NCBI RefSeq assembly: GCF_013415905.1
Contig: NZ_CP058909.1
Coordinates: 1,922,001 to 1,986,000, forward strand
Direction of reading: 5' to 3'
Source: Halosimplex pelagicum
Lineage (GTDB): Archaea; Halobacteriota; Halobacteria; Halobacteriales; Haloarculaceae
Length of the DNA stretch: 64,000 bases
The number at the start of each line of letters is the position of its first letter. The stretch's first letter is position 1. Position numbers and translations under genes: made by a program. The notes under the pieces were generated by a model, which was given only the letters and a program-made list of their open reading frames with translations, searched no databases and was not told the DNA's origin. This document shows positions 50,076 to 57,306 of the stretch, piece after piece.

Positions 50076-52061
50076 TCAACGCTCCCGGAGCGGAGTCCGC
50101 CAGCCGGTCTCGCCGGTGTCGGCGTCGACCGCGGCGACTCGTCCCGCGAGGTCGGCGAGATAGAGGGCATCTCCCCGGGCTGCTGGGCGGCAACTGACCT
50201 GGTGGGGAGCGACCGGGTCGGCGCTCCACAGGCGTTCGCCGGCCGCGGCGTCGACGGCGACGAGGGTCCCGCTCCGGTCGCTACAGACGACCCGGTCGCC
50301 GGCGACGGTGGGCGGCCGAAGCGCCGGGTCGCCCGTCACGTCGGCGCGCCAGCGGCGCCGGCCGGTGGCGCCGTCGTAGCGGGACAGGCCCGACTCGACG
50401 GCCGTACAGATCAGGTCGTCCTCGAACGGGGCGAGACCGACGCCGCCGGCGTCCGCGTCGGTTCGCCAGCGACGCTCGCCGTCCGTCGCGTCGACGGCGA
50501 CCACGCCGTCTCGCGTGCCGACGTAGACGGTCTCTCCGGTCGTAGCGAGGTCGGTGACGAGCGCGTCAGTCTCCGCCGTCCACGCCGGCGTCCCCGTCGT
50601 CGCGTCGATCGCTCGGACGCACTCGCGCCCGCCGACGAAGACGAACTCCTCACCGATGGCCGGGCCGCGCGGCCCGCCGCGGGCGCCGTCGCCGTCGATT
50701 CGCCAGCGGGGCTCCCCGGTCTCGGCGTCGAGCGCGAGGGCCGCCCCGTCAGGGGTCGCGAGGAACACCGTCCCGTCCGCGACGGCCGGTGCGAGACGGG
50801 GGTGCCCGTCGGCCGTCGTCGACCACAGCTGTCCACCGGTGCGCTCGTCGACCGCCGTGACGGTCCCGCGGCGGTCGCCCACGTAGACGACGCCGTCCGC
50901 TGCCGCCGGCGAGCGCTTGGCGCCGTCGACATCCACGTGCCACCGGCGCTCCCCGGTCTCGGCGTCGAACGCCAGACACCCGCCCCGGTCGGTGACCACG
51001 CAGACCGTCTCGTCGGTGACGATCGGGGCCGCGTAAATCGCCGAATCGGGGTCGTACACCGTCCGTTCCTCGTCGGTGCCGACTCCCCTCGACTCGGGCG
51101 TTGGGGTCCGATCCGGCCGACTTCCCGCTTGCGAGTTCGGCTCCACCGACTCGACGGCGACCCCCTCGTCGACGGTCAGCGAGAGCGTCGCGTCGCCGAC
51201 CCGGTAGGTGAGCGTCGCTCGTTCGGGGCCAGGGCCGTCGGCGTCGCCGTCGACCGCCTCGGCGTCTGCCACGTATCGGCGCGGGGTCGGCTCCCGCCGG
51301 AGGTCGATGCCGCGTGCGTGGAAGAACCGCCGGACGCGGCCGTTCGTCGACAGCGCGACCGCCAGCGGCCGCCAGGTCTCGTGGGGGCAGGCGGTGCAGT
51401 CGTACCGCCCCCACAGGGACGGCCAGGGGACGGCGTCGACGGCATCGCTGGTGTAGGAGAGTCGGCCGTACCGCAGCGTCGTCTCGACCGAATCGTGACA
51501 CCACGGACAGCGCCCCTCGCGAAGCGTCTCCGCGTCCTGGTGGTACGCGCGGACGGCGGCGTCGAACCACACCTGCGGGTCCGCTGCGTCGGGGCCCGGT
51601 GCCAGCACCTGCCTGAAGACCGTGCCGTGCTCGGCGCAAAGCAGGTCCAGCGACTCCCGTTCGGTGCCGACGGCGGCGAGGAACCGCTCGCAGAACGGAC
51701 ACTCGTATCGCGTCGCCGCGGACCAGCGGACCCACTCGGTCGGCACGTCCCCCTCGACTGGCGGCGACCGGTGGCAGGCGGCGAAGGCCACGGCGGCACG
51801 CAGGCGCCCCTCCAGCGGCCAGTACTCCTCGTCGCGCTTCCGAACGAACGTCTCGGCCAACTTCTCGACGTGGTAGTGGAATCGCCCGGGGTCTCGAACG
51901 CCGACCGCCTCCCGCAGCTCCGTGAACGTCGCGCCCGAGTCGGCGTCCCACGTGAGGTCGTACAGCTCCTCGACTGCCGCCTGGCGCGTCTCGTCGGTCA
52001 GCGATTCGAACGCCGCCACCGCCGCCTCCAGCGTCCGCTCCTCGTCCCACTCCGCGACCAT
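50076..52061 (-). CDS. Winged-helix / Cys-His cluster / PQQ-type beta-propeller fusion
   Basis: A 661-residue protein without signal peptide or membrane helix, hence cytoplasmic. Residues 1-90 form an ArsR-like winged helix of the haloarchaeal DUF7347/DUF7351 kind (ESLTDETRQAAVEELYDL, then RFHYHVEKLAETFVRKRDEE). Residues 119-228 hold a metal-binding region with CPFC (121,124), CAEH (142,145), CPWCH (185-189) and CTACPH (222-227). From about 340 to the end is a beta-propeller of seven or eight blades with GGCLAFDAETGERRWHVDVD repeats. I infer a transcription factor whose propeller senses a ligand or protein. It leads the propeller-lipoprotein and GH43 genes. Confidence 0.85.
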   Translation of the reverse strand: MVAEWDEERTLEAAVAAFESLTDETRQAAVEELYDLTWDADSGATFTELREAVGVRDPGRFHYHVEKLAETFVRKRDEEYWPLEGRLRAAVAFAACHRSPPVEGDVPTEWVRWSAATRYECPFCERFLAAVGTERESLDLLCAEHGTVFRQVLAPGPDAADPQVWFDAAVRAYHQDAETLREGRCPWCHDSVETTLRYGRLSYTSDAVDAVPWPSLWGRYDCTACPHETWRPLAVALSTNGRVRRFFHARGIDLRREPTPRRYVADAEAVDGDADGPGPERATLTYRVGDATLSLTVDEGVAVESVEPNSQAGSRPDRTPTPESRGVGTDEERTVYDPDSAIYAAPIVTDETVCVVTDRGGCLAFDAETGERRWHVDVDGAKRSPAAADGVVYVGDRRGTVTAVDERTGGQLWSTTADGHPRLAPAVADGTVFLATPDGAALALDAETGEPRWRIDGDGARGGPRGPAIGEEFVFVGGRECVRAIDATTGTPAWTAETDALVTDLATTGETVYVGTRDGVVAVDATDGERRWRTDADAGGVGLAPFEDDLICTAVESGLSRYDGATGRRRWRADVTGDPALRPPTVAGDRVVCSDRSGTLVAVDAAAGERLWSADPVAPHQVSCRPAARGDALYLADLAGRVAAVDADTGETGWRTPLRER

Positions 52062-52161
52062 ACCACAGCCCGGACGACCAGGGGCTTAGCGTCTTCGCCG
52101 TCGACGGCACGTCCCGCGCGGGATGGAAAGGCAGTTACGCCGGCCTGCCCACCCCACTCGT

Positions 52162-52500
52162 ATGAAACAGGCCATCGTCGCCCGCGCCGACCTGGGGATG
52201 GGCGAGGGGAAACTCGCCGCGCAGGTCGCCCACGCCTCGCTCATGGCCTACGAGGACGCCGACCGGCAGGCCGCCAGCGAGTGGAAAGGCAGCGGTCAGA
52301 AGAAGATCGTCCTCCGAGCCGACGGGGAGTCGCAGCTGTTCGAACTCGCCGACAAAGCGGAGCGGGAGGGGCTACCCCACGCTATCGTCCGCGACGCCGG
52401 CCACACGCAACTCGAACCGGGGACCGCCAGCGCGCTGGCGGTCGGTCCCGCTCGCGAGGACCTCGTCGACAAGGTGACCGGCGACCTCTCGCTGTACTGA
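52162..52500 (+). CDS. pth2: Peptidyl-tRNA hydrolase, archaeal type
   Basis: Releases peptidyl-tRNA that drops off ribosomes. The 112 residues match the usual Pth2 length and contain [20 protein letters not shown] with the catalytic Lys, [28 protein letters not shown] and the conserved C-terminal [20 protein letters not shown] followed by [14 protein letters not shown]. The ATG at 52162 begins directly at the first strand. It is divergent from the winged-helix/propeller gene. Confidence 0.95.
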   Translation: MKQAIVARADLGMGEGKLAAQVAHASLMAYEDADRQAASEWKGSGQKKIVLRADGESQLFELADKAEREGLPHAIVRDAGHTQLEPGTASALAVGPAREDLVDKVTGDLSLY

Positions 52501-52642
52501 GCCAGTTCGACCGGTCGACTCGCACCTCGCGGACAACTCGCGACCATTCGTTCCGTCGCCGCCGCTATCCCGCACGTGAAAGTGAAATTACCTCCCGATG
52601 TCGGCAAGTTCGCTTAACACGTCAGCGAGCCTGGACTCGCGC

Positions 52643-53035
52643 ATGGTAAAGTGGATGGCCGTCGCGTACGGAATCGTCGCATCGCTCGTAATCGGACTCC
52701 TCGGCGGACTGGGCCTCCCGTTCACCGACGCGACGCTCCCGACGCTCGGCGCGGGATTGACCGGGCTCGTGGCCGGCGCGATAGCCGGGTACGCCGCCCG
52801 GGAGGGGCTGGGCGGCGGCGCGCTCCACGGGTTCCTGGCGACGACGATCGGAGGGATCGTCGTCGCGCTGGTCCTGCTGTTCGCCGGGACCCTCGTCGCC
52901 GGCATCTTCGGGCTCGGTGCGGGCATCGCCGCGCTCGTCTGGGTCGCCGCGACCGGGATCCCCGGCGCGGTCGGCGGCGCGATCGGCGGCGCCGTCGCGC
53001 CGGAACCCGAGGCCGCCGGCCGACCCGCCGCCTGA
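52643..53035 (+). CDS. DUF5518-like small membrane protein
   Basis: A 130-residue Gly/Ala-rich protein with four membrane helices: AVAYGIVASLVIGLLGGLGL (about 5-24), LGAGLTGLVAGAIAGYAA, LATTIGGIVVALVLLFAGTL and LGAGIAALVWVAATGIPGAV. Gly-zipper patterns in the last two recall the haloarchaeal DUF5518 group. The function is unknown. The start at 52643 (MVKWMAVAYG) is taken because helix 1 follows directly; an upstream in-frame ATG is less likely. The AT-rich GTTCGCTTAACACG at about 52609-52622 fits a promoter. Confidence 0.72.
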   Translation: MVKWMAVAYGIVASLVIGLLGGLGLPFTDATLPTLGAGLTGLVAGAIAGYAAREGLGGGALHGFLATTIGGIVVALVLLFAGTLVAGIFGLGAGIAALVWVAATGIPGAVGGAIGGAVAPEPEAAGRPAA

Positions 53036-53220
53036 CGACCGTTCCCCCGTTCTTCGGTCCCGGTGCGGTCCCGAGTAACCCGAGCGTATCGGGTCGAATC
53101 GACACGTAACGGACCGCTTCGTCGGGCGAAACCGCCGGAGAGCGCCGATCGCTCGCCGTCGGCCCGTCGGGGCCGATGACACGAGTTAAGCGTCCGTAGC
53201 CGGGAGGGTGGGGTATCGAT

Positions 53221-53346
53221 ATGACCGCGCGACCCGCCGCGACCCGGTCCGGTTTCGAACGCCCGTCGACCGCCGACCCGACCGCCCGTCCGACCACCGC
53301 CGGTTCGCGGCGCCTACCGCGAGACGAACGCGGGGGGCGCCGCTGA
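53221..53346 (+). CDS. Possible 41-residue leader peptide or small protein
   Basis: An ATG-initiated frame of 41 codons whose TGA overlaps the ATG of the next gene (TGATG at 53344-53348), the usual signature of translational coupling. GGAGGG lies about 20 bases before the ATG, and GAGTTAAGC (53182-53190) could be the promoter. The peptide is rich in Arg, Pro and Thr with no hydrophobic core, so it may be a translated leader and not a functional protein. Against it: in GC-rich DNA such frames arise by chance. Confidence 0.4.
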   Translation: MTARPAATRSGFERPSTADPTARPTTAGSRRLPRDERGGRR

Positions 53347-53795
53347 TGTACGAGACGAACGCGGCCGCCCGGCTCGCCGGCGCGGCCGCCCTGCTGGTCG
53401 CGCTCGCGGTCTGGGGGCTGGCGTCCGTGCTCGCGGGCGGCGAGACGACCGCGTCGACGTGGGCGCTGGGCCTCGCCGTCATGTTCCCGGTCGGGGCGCT
53501 CGCGCTCGGATACGCCAGCGAGCGCCCGGCTTCGGCGCTCGGGGCCGAGTACGCCCTCGGGCTCGTCGTCGCCGTCGCGACCCTGTCGGTGGCGTATCTC
53601 GCCGCGCTCGCGGTCGGGTTCCCGCCGGCCGCCGCCCGCCCGGACGTGACCGCGCTCGAACTCGGCGTCGCCGCCGTCGGCTCCGCCCTGCTCGCGGTGA
53701 CCCTCGCGGTCGTCGACGCGCGGTACGTCGAGCGCCCGGCCACCGCGGCCCGCCTCGAAGCGCGATACCTCGACGACCCCCTCGGCGACGACTGA
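53346..53795 (+). CDS. Four-helix membrane protein, unknown
   Basis: A 149-residue hydrophobic protein with about four helices: LAGAAALLVALAVWGLASVL (about 9-28), STWALGLAVMFPVGALALGY, LGLVVAVATLSVAYLAALAV and LGVAAVGSALLAVTLAVVDA. A short charged C-terminal tail follows (YVERPATAARLEARYLDDPL). No family is recognised. The ATG at 53346 overlaps the stop of a preceding small frame. It lies upstream of the proteasome operon but is separated from it by that operon's own strong promoter. Confidence 0.68.
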   Translation: MYETNAAARLAGAAALLVALAVWGLASVLAGGETTASTWALGLAVMFPVGALALGYASERPASALGAEYALGLVVAVATLSVAYLAALAVGFPPAAARPDVTALELGVAAVGSALLAVTLAVVDARYVERPATAARLEARYLDDPLGDD

Positions 53796-53888
53796 CGGAC
53801 CCGGGCCCTCCGCCGCAGCCATCGACCGACCGCCACTCTCGAAATCTCGGCCCGCCGCCGCCGCGTAGCCCCGCGGCCTGGTGAAAAG

Positions 53889-53902
53889 GCCTATATATAG
53901 CG
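53889..53902 (+). promoter_or_regulatory. TATA promoter of psmA-psmB
   Basis: GGCCTATATATAGCG is a strong TATA box 45-58 bases before the psmA ATG at 53947. The expected start of transcription is near 53922, right after the inverted repeat ACTAAC-TGGAG-GTTAGT (53906-53922) whose centre includes a GGAGG. Confidence 0.75.
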
Positions 53903-53905
53903 ACC

Positions 53906-53922
53906 ACTAACTGGAGGTTAGT
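53906..53922. repeat. Inverted repeat between TATA box and psmA start
   Basis: ACTAAC-TGGAG-GTTAGT: perfect 6-base arms, 5-base centre, positioned 4-20 bases after the TATA box, where a bound repressor would block initiation. It could equally be chance. Confidence 0.4.
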
Positions 53923-53946
53923 CACGACGACTCAGTGACGCACACC

Positions 53947-54693
53947 ATGCAGGATCAGAACCAGCAGGCGTACGACCGCGGGACGTCGATCTTCTCGCCG
54001 GACGGACGCCTCTATCAGGTCGAGTACGCTCGGGAAGCGATCAAGCGCGGCACCGCCAGCGTCGGCGTTCGCACCGGCGACGGCGTGGTGCTGGCGGCGG
54101 ACCGGCAGGTCCGCTCGCCGCTCGTCGAGGAGGGGAGCATCGAGAAGCTCCACCGCGTCGACGACCACATCGCGGTCGCGAGCGCGGGTCACGTCGCCGA
54201 CGCGCGCCAGCTCGTCGACTTCGCGCGCGAGCAGGCGCAGGTCAACAAGCTACGCTACGACGAGCCGATCGGCGTCGAGTCGCTGGCCAAGGAGGTCACC
54301 GACTACATCCAGCGCTACACCCAGAGCGGCGGCGTCCGCCCGTTCGGCGTGGCGCTGGCCATCGGCGGCGTCGACCCCGACGGCACACCGAAGCTCTTCG
54401 AGACGGACCCCTCGGGGACGCCCTACGAGTGGCAGGCGACCGCCATCGGCGGCGACCGGGAGTCGCTCATGGGCTTCCTCGAAGACGAGTACCGCGACGG
54501 GATGGACCTCGATTCGGGGGTCGCCCTCGCGCTGGAGACCATCGCCCAGAGCGACGAAGACGGGGCGGTCGACCCCGAGGCGGTCGAGGTGACCGTGATC
54601 GACACCGAGACCCACCGGGTGCGCTCGCTCGACCCCGAGGAGATCGCGAGCCACCTCGACGAGCTGGACGCGGGGGGTGAGGCCGATGAGTAG
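53947..54693 (+). CDS. psmA: Proteasome subunit alpha
   Basis: Outer-ring subunit of the 20S proteasome; it gates entry and docks the PAN ATPase. The 248 residues start MQDQNQQAYDRGTSIFSPDG, and the alpha-type N-terminal helix and YDR gate are followed by RLYQVEYAREAIKRGTASVG (about 22-41) and VVLAADRQVRSPLVEEGSIE. The Lys that binds the C-terminal HbYX of PAN lies in the EKLHRVDDHIAVASAG region. The C terminus is acidic, as in haloarchaea. An alternative GTG start four codons upstream exists. The stop overlaps psmB by eight bases. Confidence 0.96.
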   Translation: MQDQNQQAYDRGTSIFSPDGRLYQVEYAREAIKRGTASVGVRTGDGVVLAADRQVRSPLVEEGSIEKLHRVDDHIAVASAGHVADARQLVDFAREQAQVNKLRYDEPIGVESLAKEVTDYIQRYTQSGGVRPFGVALAIGGVDPDGTPKLFETDPSGTPYEWQATAIGGDRESLMGFLEDEYRDGMDLDSGVALALETIAQSDEDGAVDPEAVEVTVIDTETHRVRSLDPEEIASHLDELDAGGEADE

Positions 54694-55429
54694 ATTCACC
54701 GACCCGCTGACCGGCGCCGACGCCGTCGGCGACCCGACCGCGCCCGAACTCGCCGACGGGTTCGACGATGCGGATGGAGCCGGCGGCGCGAACGCGCAGG
54801 ACCGCGACGAGGGCGCTGTCAACAAGACCGGGACGACCACGGTCGGCATCACCGCCGAGGACGGCGTCGTCGTCGCGACGGACCGGCGCGCCTCGCTGGG
54901 CGGCCGGTTCGTCTCGAACAAGTCCGTCCAGAAGGTCGAGCAGATCCACCCGACCGGCGTGCTGACGCTCGTCGGGAGCGTGGGCGGCGCCCAGTCGTTC
55001 ATCCGGACGCTCCGCTCGGAGGCGGACCTCTACGAGGTGCGCAAGGGCGAGTCGATCAGCATCCACGCGCTCGCCACCCTGGCGGGCAACTTCGCCCGCG
55101 GCGGGCCGTGGTTCGCCATCAACCCGATCCTCGCGGGCGTCGACGAGGAGGGCAGCCACGTCTACAGCATCGACCCCGCCGGCGGCGTCATGGCCGACGA
55201 CTACACGGTCACCGGCTCGGGGATGCAACTCGCCTACGGGACCATCGAGGGCGAGTACGACGATGGGATGAGCATGGCCGACGCCCGCGACCTGGCCGTG
55301 CGAGCCGTCGACGCCGCCAGCGAGCGCGACACGGGCTCGGGCAACGGCGTCTACGTCGCCGAGGTCACCGGCGACGGCGTCGACATCGAGGGCTTCGACG
55401 AGACCGACGCGGCGCTGGCCGAGCGGTAA
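54686..55429 (+). CDS. psmB: Proteasome subunit beta (catalytic)
   Basis: Catalytic inner-ring subunit. The 247-residue precursor has a 49-residue acidic propeptide ending AVNKTG; autocleavage before Thr50 (TTTVGITAEDGVVVATDRRA) exposes the nucleophile. Lys and Asp of the active site are in ATDRRASLGG and SNKSVQKVEQIHPTGVLTLV. Later strands include GSVGGAQSFIRTL and YTVTGSGMQLAYGTIEGEYD. The ATG at 54686 lies inside the end of psmA (eight-base overlap), so both subunits are made together, unlike haloarchaea where the genes are apart. Confidence 0.96.
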   Translation: MSRFTDPLTGADAVGDPTAPELADGFDDADGAGGANAQDRDEGAVNKTGTTTVGITAEDGVVVATDRRASLGGRFVSNKSVQKVEQIHPTGVLTLVGSVGGAQSFIRTLRSEADLYEVRKGESISIHALATLAGNFARGGPWFAINPILAGVDEEGSHVYSIDPAGGVMADDYTVTGSGMQLAYGTIEGEYDDGMSMADARDLAVRAVDAASERDTGSGNGVYVAEVTGDGVDIEGFDETDAALAER

Positions 55430-55486
55430 CCGAGAACGCGGACGCGTCCGTCCCGCGACCCACCCGTTCCGGACGCGGGCGGCGAC

Positions 55487-55759
55487 TCAGCTGTTGAGGA
55501 AGTAGACCTGTTTCCGGGCGTCGTGGAAACTGTATCGCGAGCCCACGAGGCCGGACTCTTCGAGGCGATTGAGGGCGTAGCGGACGGTCCGGTCGGGCAG
55601 CAGCGACTCCTCGGCCAGCTGGCCCTGCGAGAGGGGAGCGTCCGTCTCCAGTACTTTCGCGACTAGCTTCGCGCTCGGGGGGAGCTCGCGGAGCCGCTCG
55701 CGGAACTCCGCCTCACCCAGTGCCTCCTCCGCCGCGGGCTCGTCTATCGTCGTGCTCAT
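55487..55759 (-). CDS. Small winged-helix (MarR-like) regulator
   Basis: A 90-residue DNA-binding protein. After an acidic N terminus, the winged helix spans about 20-90: LRELPPSAKLVAKVLETDAP, QGQLAEESLLPDRTVRYALN as recognition part and RLEESGLVGSRYSFHDARKQ as wing. It has no sensor domain. The group is common in haloarchaea, often annotated as MarR or helix-turn-helix protein. Its own upstream region has a large symmetrical AT-rich repeat, suggesting autoregulation. It is convergent with psmB. Confidence 0.85.
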   Translation of the reverse strand: MSTTIDEPAAEEALGEAEFRERLRELPPSAKLVAKVLETDAPLSQGQLAEESLLPDRTVRYALNRLEESGLVGSRYSFHDARKQVYFLNS

Positions 55760-55796
55760 ACCACCTCGTCTCGCGAGGGTACTGGTAAAAGTTGGC

Positions 55797-55828
55797 TATA
55801 TGGATGACCAAATAGTCCAAACCATATA
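55797..55828. promoter_or_regulatory. AT-rich inverted repeat with two TATA-like arms
   Basis: TATATGG (55797-55803) and CCATATA (55822-55828) are perfect mirror arms, with GACCAAATAGTC in the spacer giving inner symmetry. On the minus strand either arm can be a TATA box for the winged-helix gene (start 55759). On the plus strand TATAAGG could serve rightward transcription, though the next gene starts 140 bases on. This fits a bidirectional or autoregulated promoter. Confidence 0.5.
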
Positions 55829-55964
55829 AGGTATCCTAATATTCCTGCCCGTTCGTCGAACACGCCGCCGGTAGGGAGCGGTTTCCGCCGGATCCGCCGT
55901 CAAGGACGCGGGTGCGGTCGCCCCTCGGGCACACCTTTTCGGCGTCGTGGACCGAGGATCCGGT

Positions 55965-56366
55965 ATGGCGTCGATCCCGGAGTCGTACCACGAACTGTTC
56001 GAGAAGGAGACGGTCGCGCACTTCGCGACGCTGACGCCGGAGGGGTTCCCCCACGTCACGCCCGTCTGGATCGACTACGACCCCGAGGCCGACCGGGTGC
56101 TGGTCAACACGGCCCGGGGCCGGCGCAAGGAGCGCAACGTCCGCGCGGACCCGCGGGTCGGCGTGAGTATGGTCGACCCCGACGACGCCTACCGCTACTG
56201 CTCGGTGGTCGGCGAGGTGACGGCGCTGACCGAGGCCGGCGCCGAGGACCACATCGACGAACTCGCCGCTCGGTACTTCGGCGTCGACGAGTATCCGAGC
56301 TACGACGAGGACCCCGGCCCGAGAGTGATCGTCGAGATCCGACCGGACGAGGTGTTCACGGCCTGA
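55965..56366 (+). CDS. PPOX-class F420/flavin-dependent oxidoreductase
   Basis: A 133-residue split-barrel protein of the pyridoxamine-phosphate-oxidase-like superfamily. FEKETVAHFATLTPEGFPHV and PVWIDYDPEADRVLVNTARG form the first strands, GRRKERNVRADPRVGVSMVD the conserved Arg/Lys phosphate-binding turn, and YCSVVGEVTALTEAGAEDHI the later part. This shape is typical of F420-dependent enzymes of the TIGR03618 kind, and haloarchaea make F420. The substrate is unknown. The ATG at 55965 fits the usual length. Confidence 0.88.
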   Translation: MASIPESYHELFEKETVAHFATLTPEGFPHVTPVWIDYDPEADRVLVNTARGRRKERNVRADPRVGVSMVDPDDAYRYCSVVGEVTALTEAGAEDHIDELAARYFGVDEYPSYDEDPGPRVIVEIRPDEVFTA

Positions 56367-56478
56367 AGACGACCGCCGTCGGGCGGACGGGCGTCGGAGG
56401 GACCGGGGTCGGCCGACCCGGTCGTCCCCGAGCGCTTTCAGTACTCTTTTGCCCCCCGAGGGGGCAAATTCCGGTATC

Positions 56479-57189
56479 GTGAAGGGTCAGGAGTGGTACC
56501 AGCAGGAAACCGTCGTCGAGTCCTACGAGGACAAACGCTTCTCCCGCGGTGGGGGTCGGCTCACCGACCGACTGGAGAAAGAGGCCGTCGGCGAGGCGCT
56601 CGCGCCCGTCGAGGACAGGAAGATCCTCGAGATCGCCTGCGGCACCGGTCGCTTTTCGGTGATGCTCGCCCAGCAGGGCGCGGACGTGGTCGGGCTCGAC
56701 ATCTCGGCGCCGATGCTCGGCGAGGGCCGCCGGAAGGCCCGCCAGGCCGGCGTCGACGACCACCTGGAGTTCCTGCGCGGGGACGCGGCCCGCCTGCCGT
56801 TCCCCGACGACCACTTCGACTCCGTGTTCGCCATCCGCTTTTTCCACCTCGTCGACGAGCCCGAGCGGTACCTCAGCGAACTCGCCCGCGTCTCGAAGGA
56901 TCAGGTCGTCTTCGAGACGTACAACCGCTTCTCGGGGCGGTCGCTGTACAACTGGGCGCTCCCGATGGGGTCGCGGCTGTACTCCCGGCGGGAGGTCGAC
57001 GGGATGCTCGCCGCCGCCGACCTGCGGCTGACCGGCGAGACCCACGAGTTCGTCGTCCCGTTCGGCCTCTACCGCAAGCTCCCGGGCGGCGTCGCGAAGG
57101 CGTTCCGCAGCGTCGAGGAGGCTGTCGACCGCACGCCGCTGGGCGACAGCCTCGCCTCGATCTCCTACTGGTCGGCCACCGTCGAGTGA
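56479..57189 (+). CDS. Class I SAM-dependent methyltransferase
   Basis: A 236-residue methyltransferase of the Methyltransf_11 group. EWYQQETVVESYEDKRFSRG leads to motif I ILEIACGTGRFSVMLAQQGA (about 49-68), motif II VVGLDISAPMLGEGRRKA, motif III LEFLRGDAARLPFPDDHFDS and motif IV FAIRFFHLVDEP. The C-terminal half suggests a large or lipid-like substrate (YRKLPGGVAKAFRSVEEAVD). It starts with GTG at 56479. It precedes a GT2 gene by 117 bases with a separate promoter, so a shared pathway is possible but not shown. Confidence 0.88.
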   Translation: MKGQEWYQQETVVESYEDKRFSRGGGRLTDRLEKEAVGEALAPVEDRKILEIACGTGRFSVMLAQQGADVVGLDISAPMLGEGRRKARQAGVDDHLEFLRGDAARLPFPDDHFDSVFAIRFFHLVDEPERYLSELARVSKDQVVFETYNRFSGRSLYNWALPMGSRLYSRREVDGMLAAADLRLTGETHEFVVPFGLYRKLPGGVAKAFRSVEEAVDRTPLGDSLASISYWSATVE

Positions 57190-57275
57190 GCGGCGAGCGG
57201 TCCGGCCGCGCGTCGTCCCTCGTCCGCCGTCGTCGTCGTCCGACCCGGGATCGCGCGGTCCGTTCGTCCCACGAC

Positions 57276-57283
57276 TTTTATAC
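57276..57283 (+). promoter_or_regulatory. TATA box of the GT2 gene
   Basis: TTTTATAC lies 24-31 bases before the ATG at 57307, the spacing expected for a leaderless transcript. Confidence 0.6.
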
Positions 57284-57306
57284 GCGTCGAGCCTGCTACG
57301 GACTGT

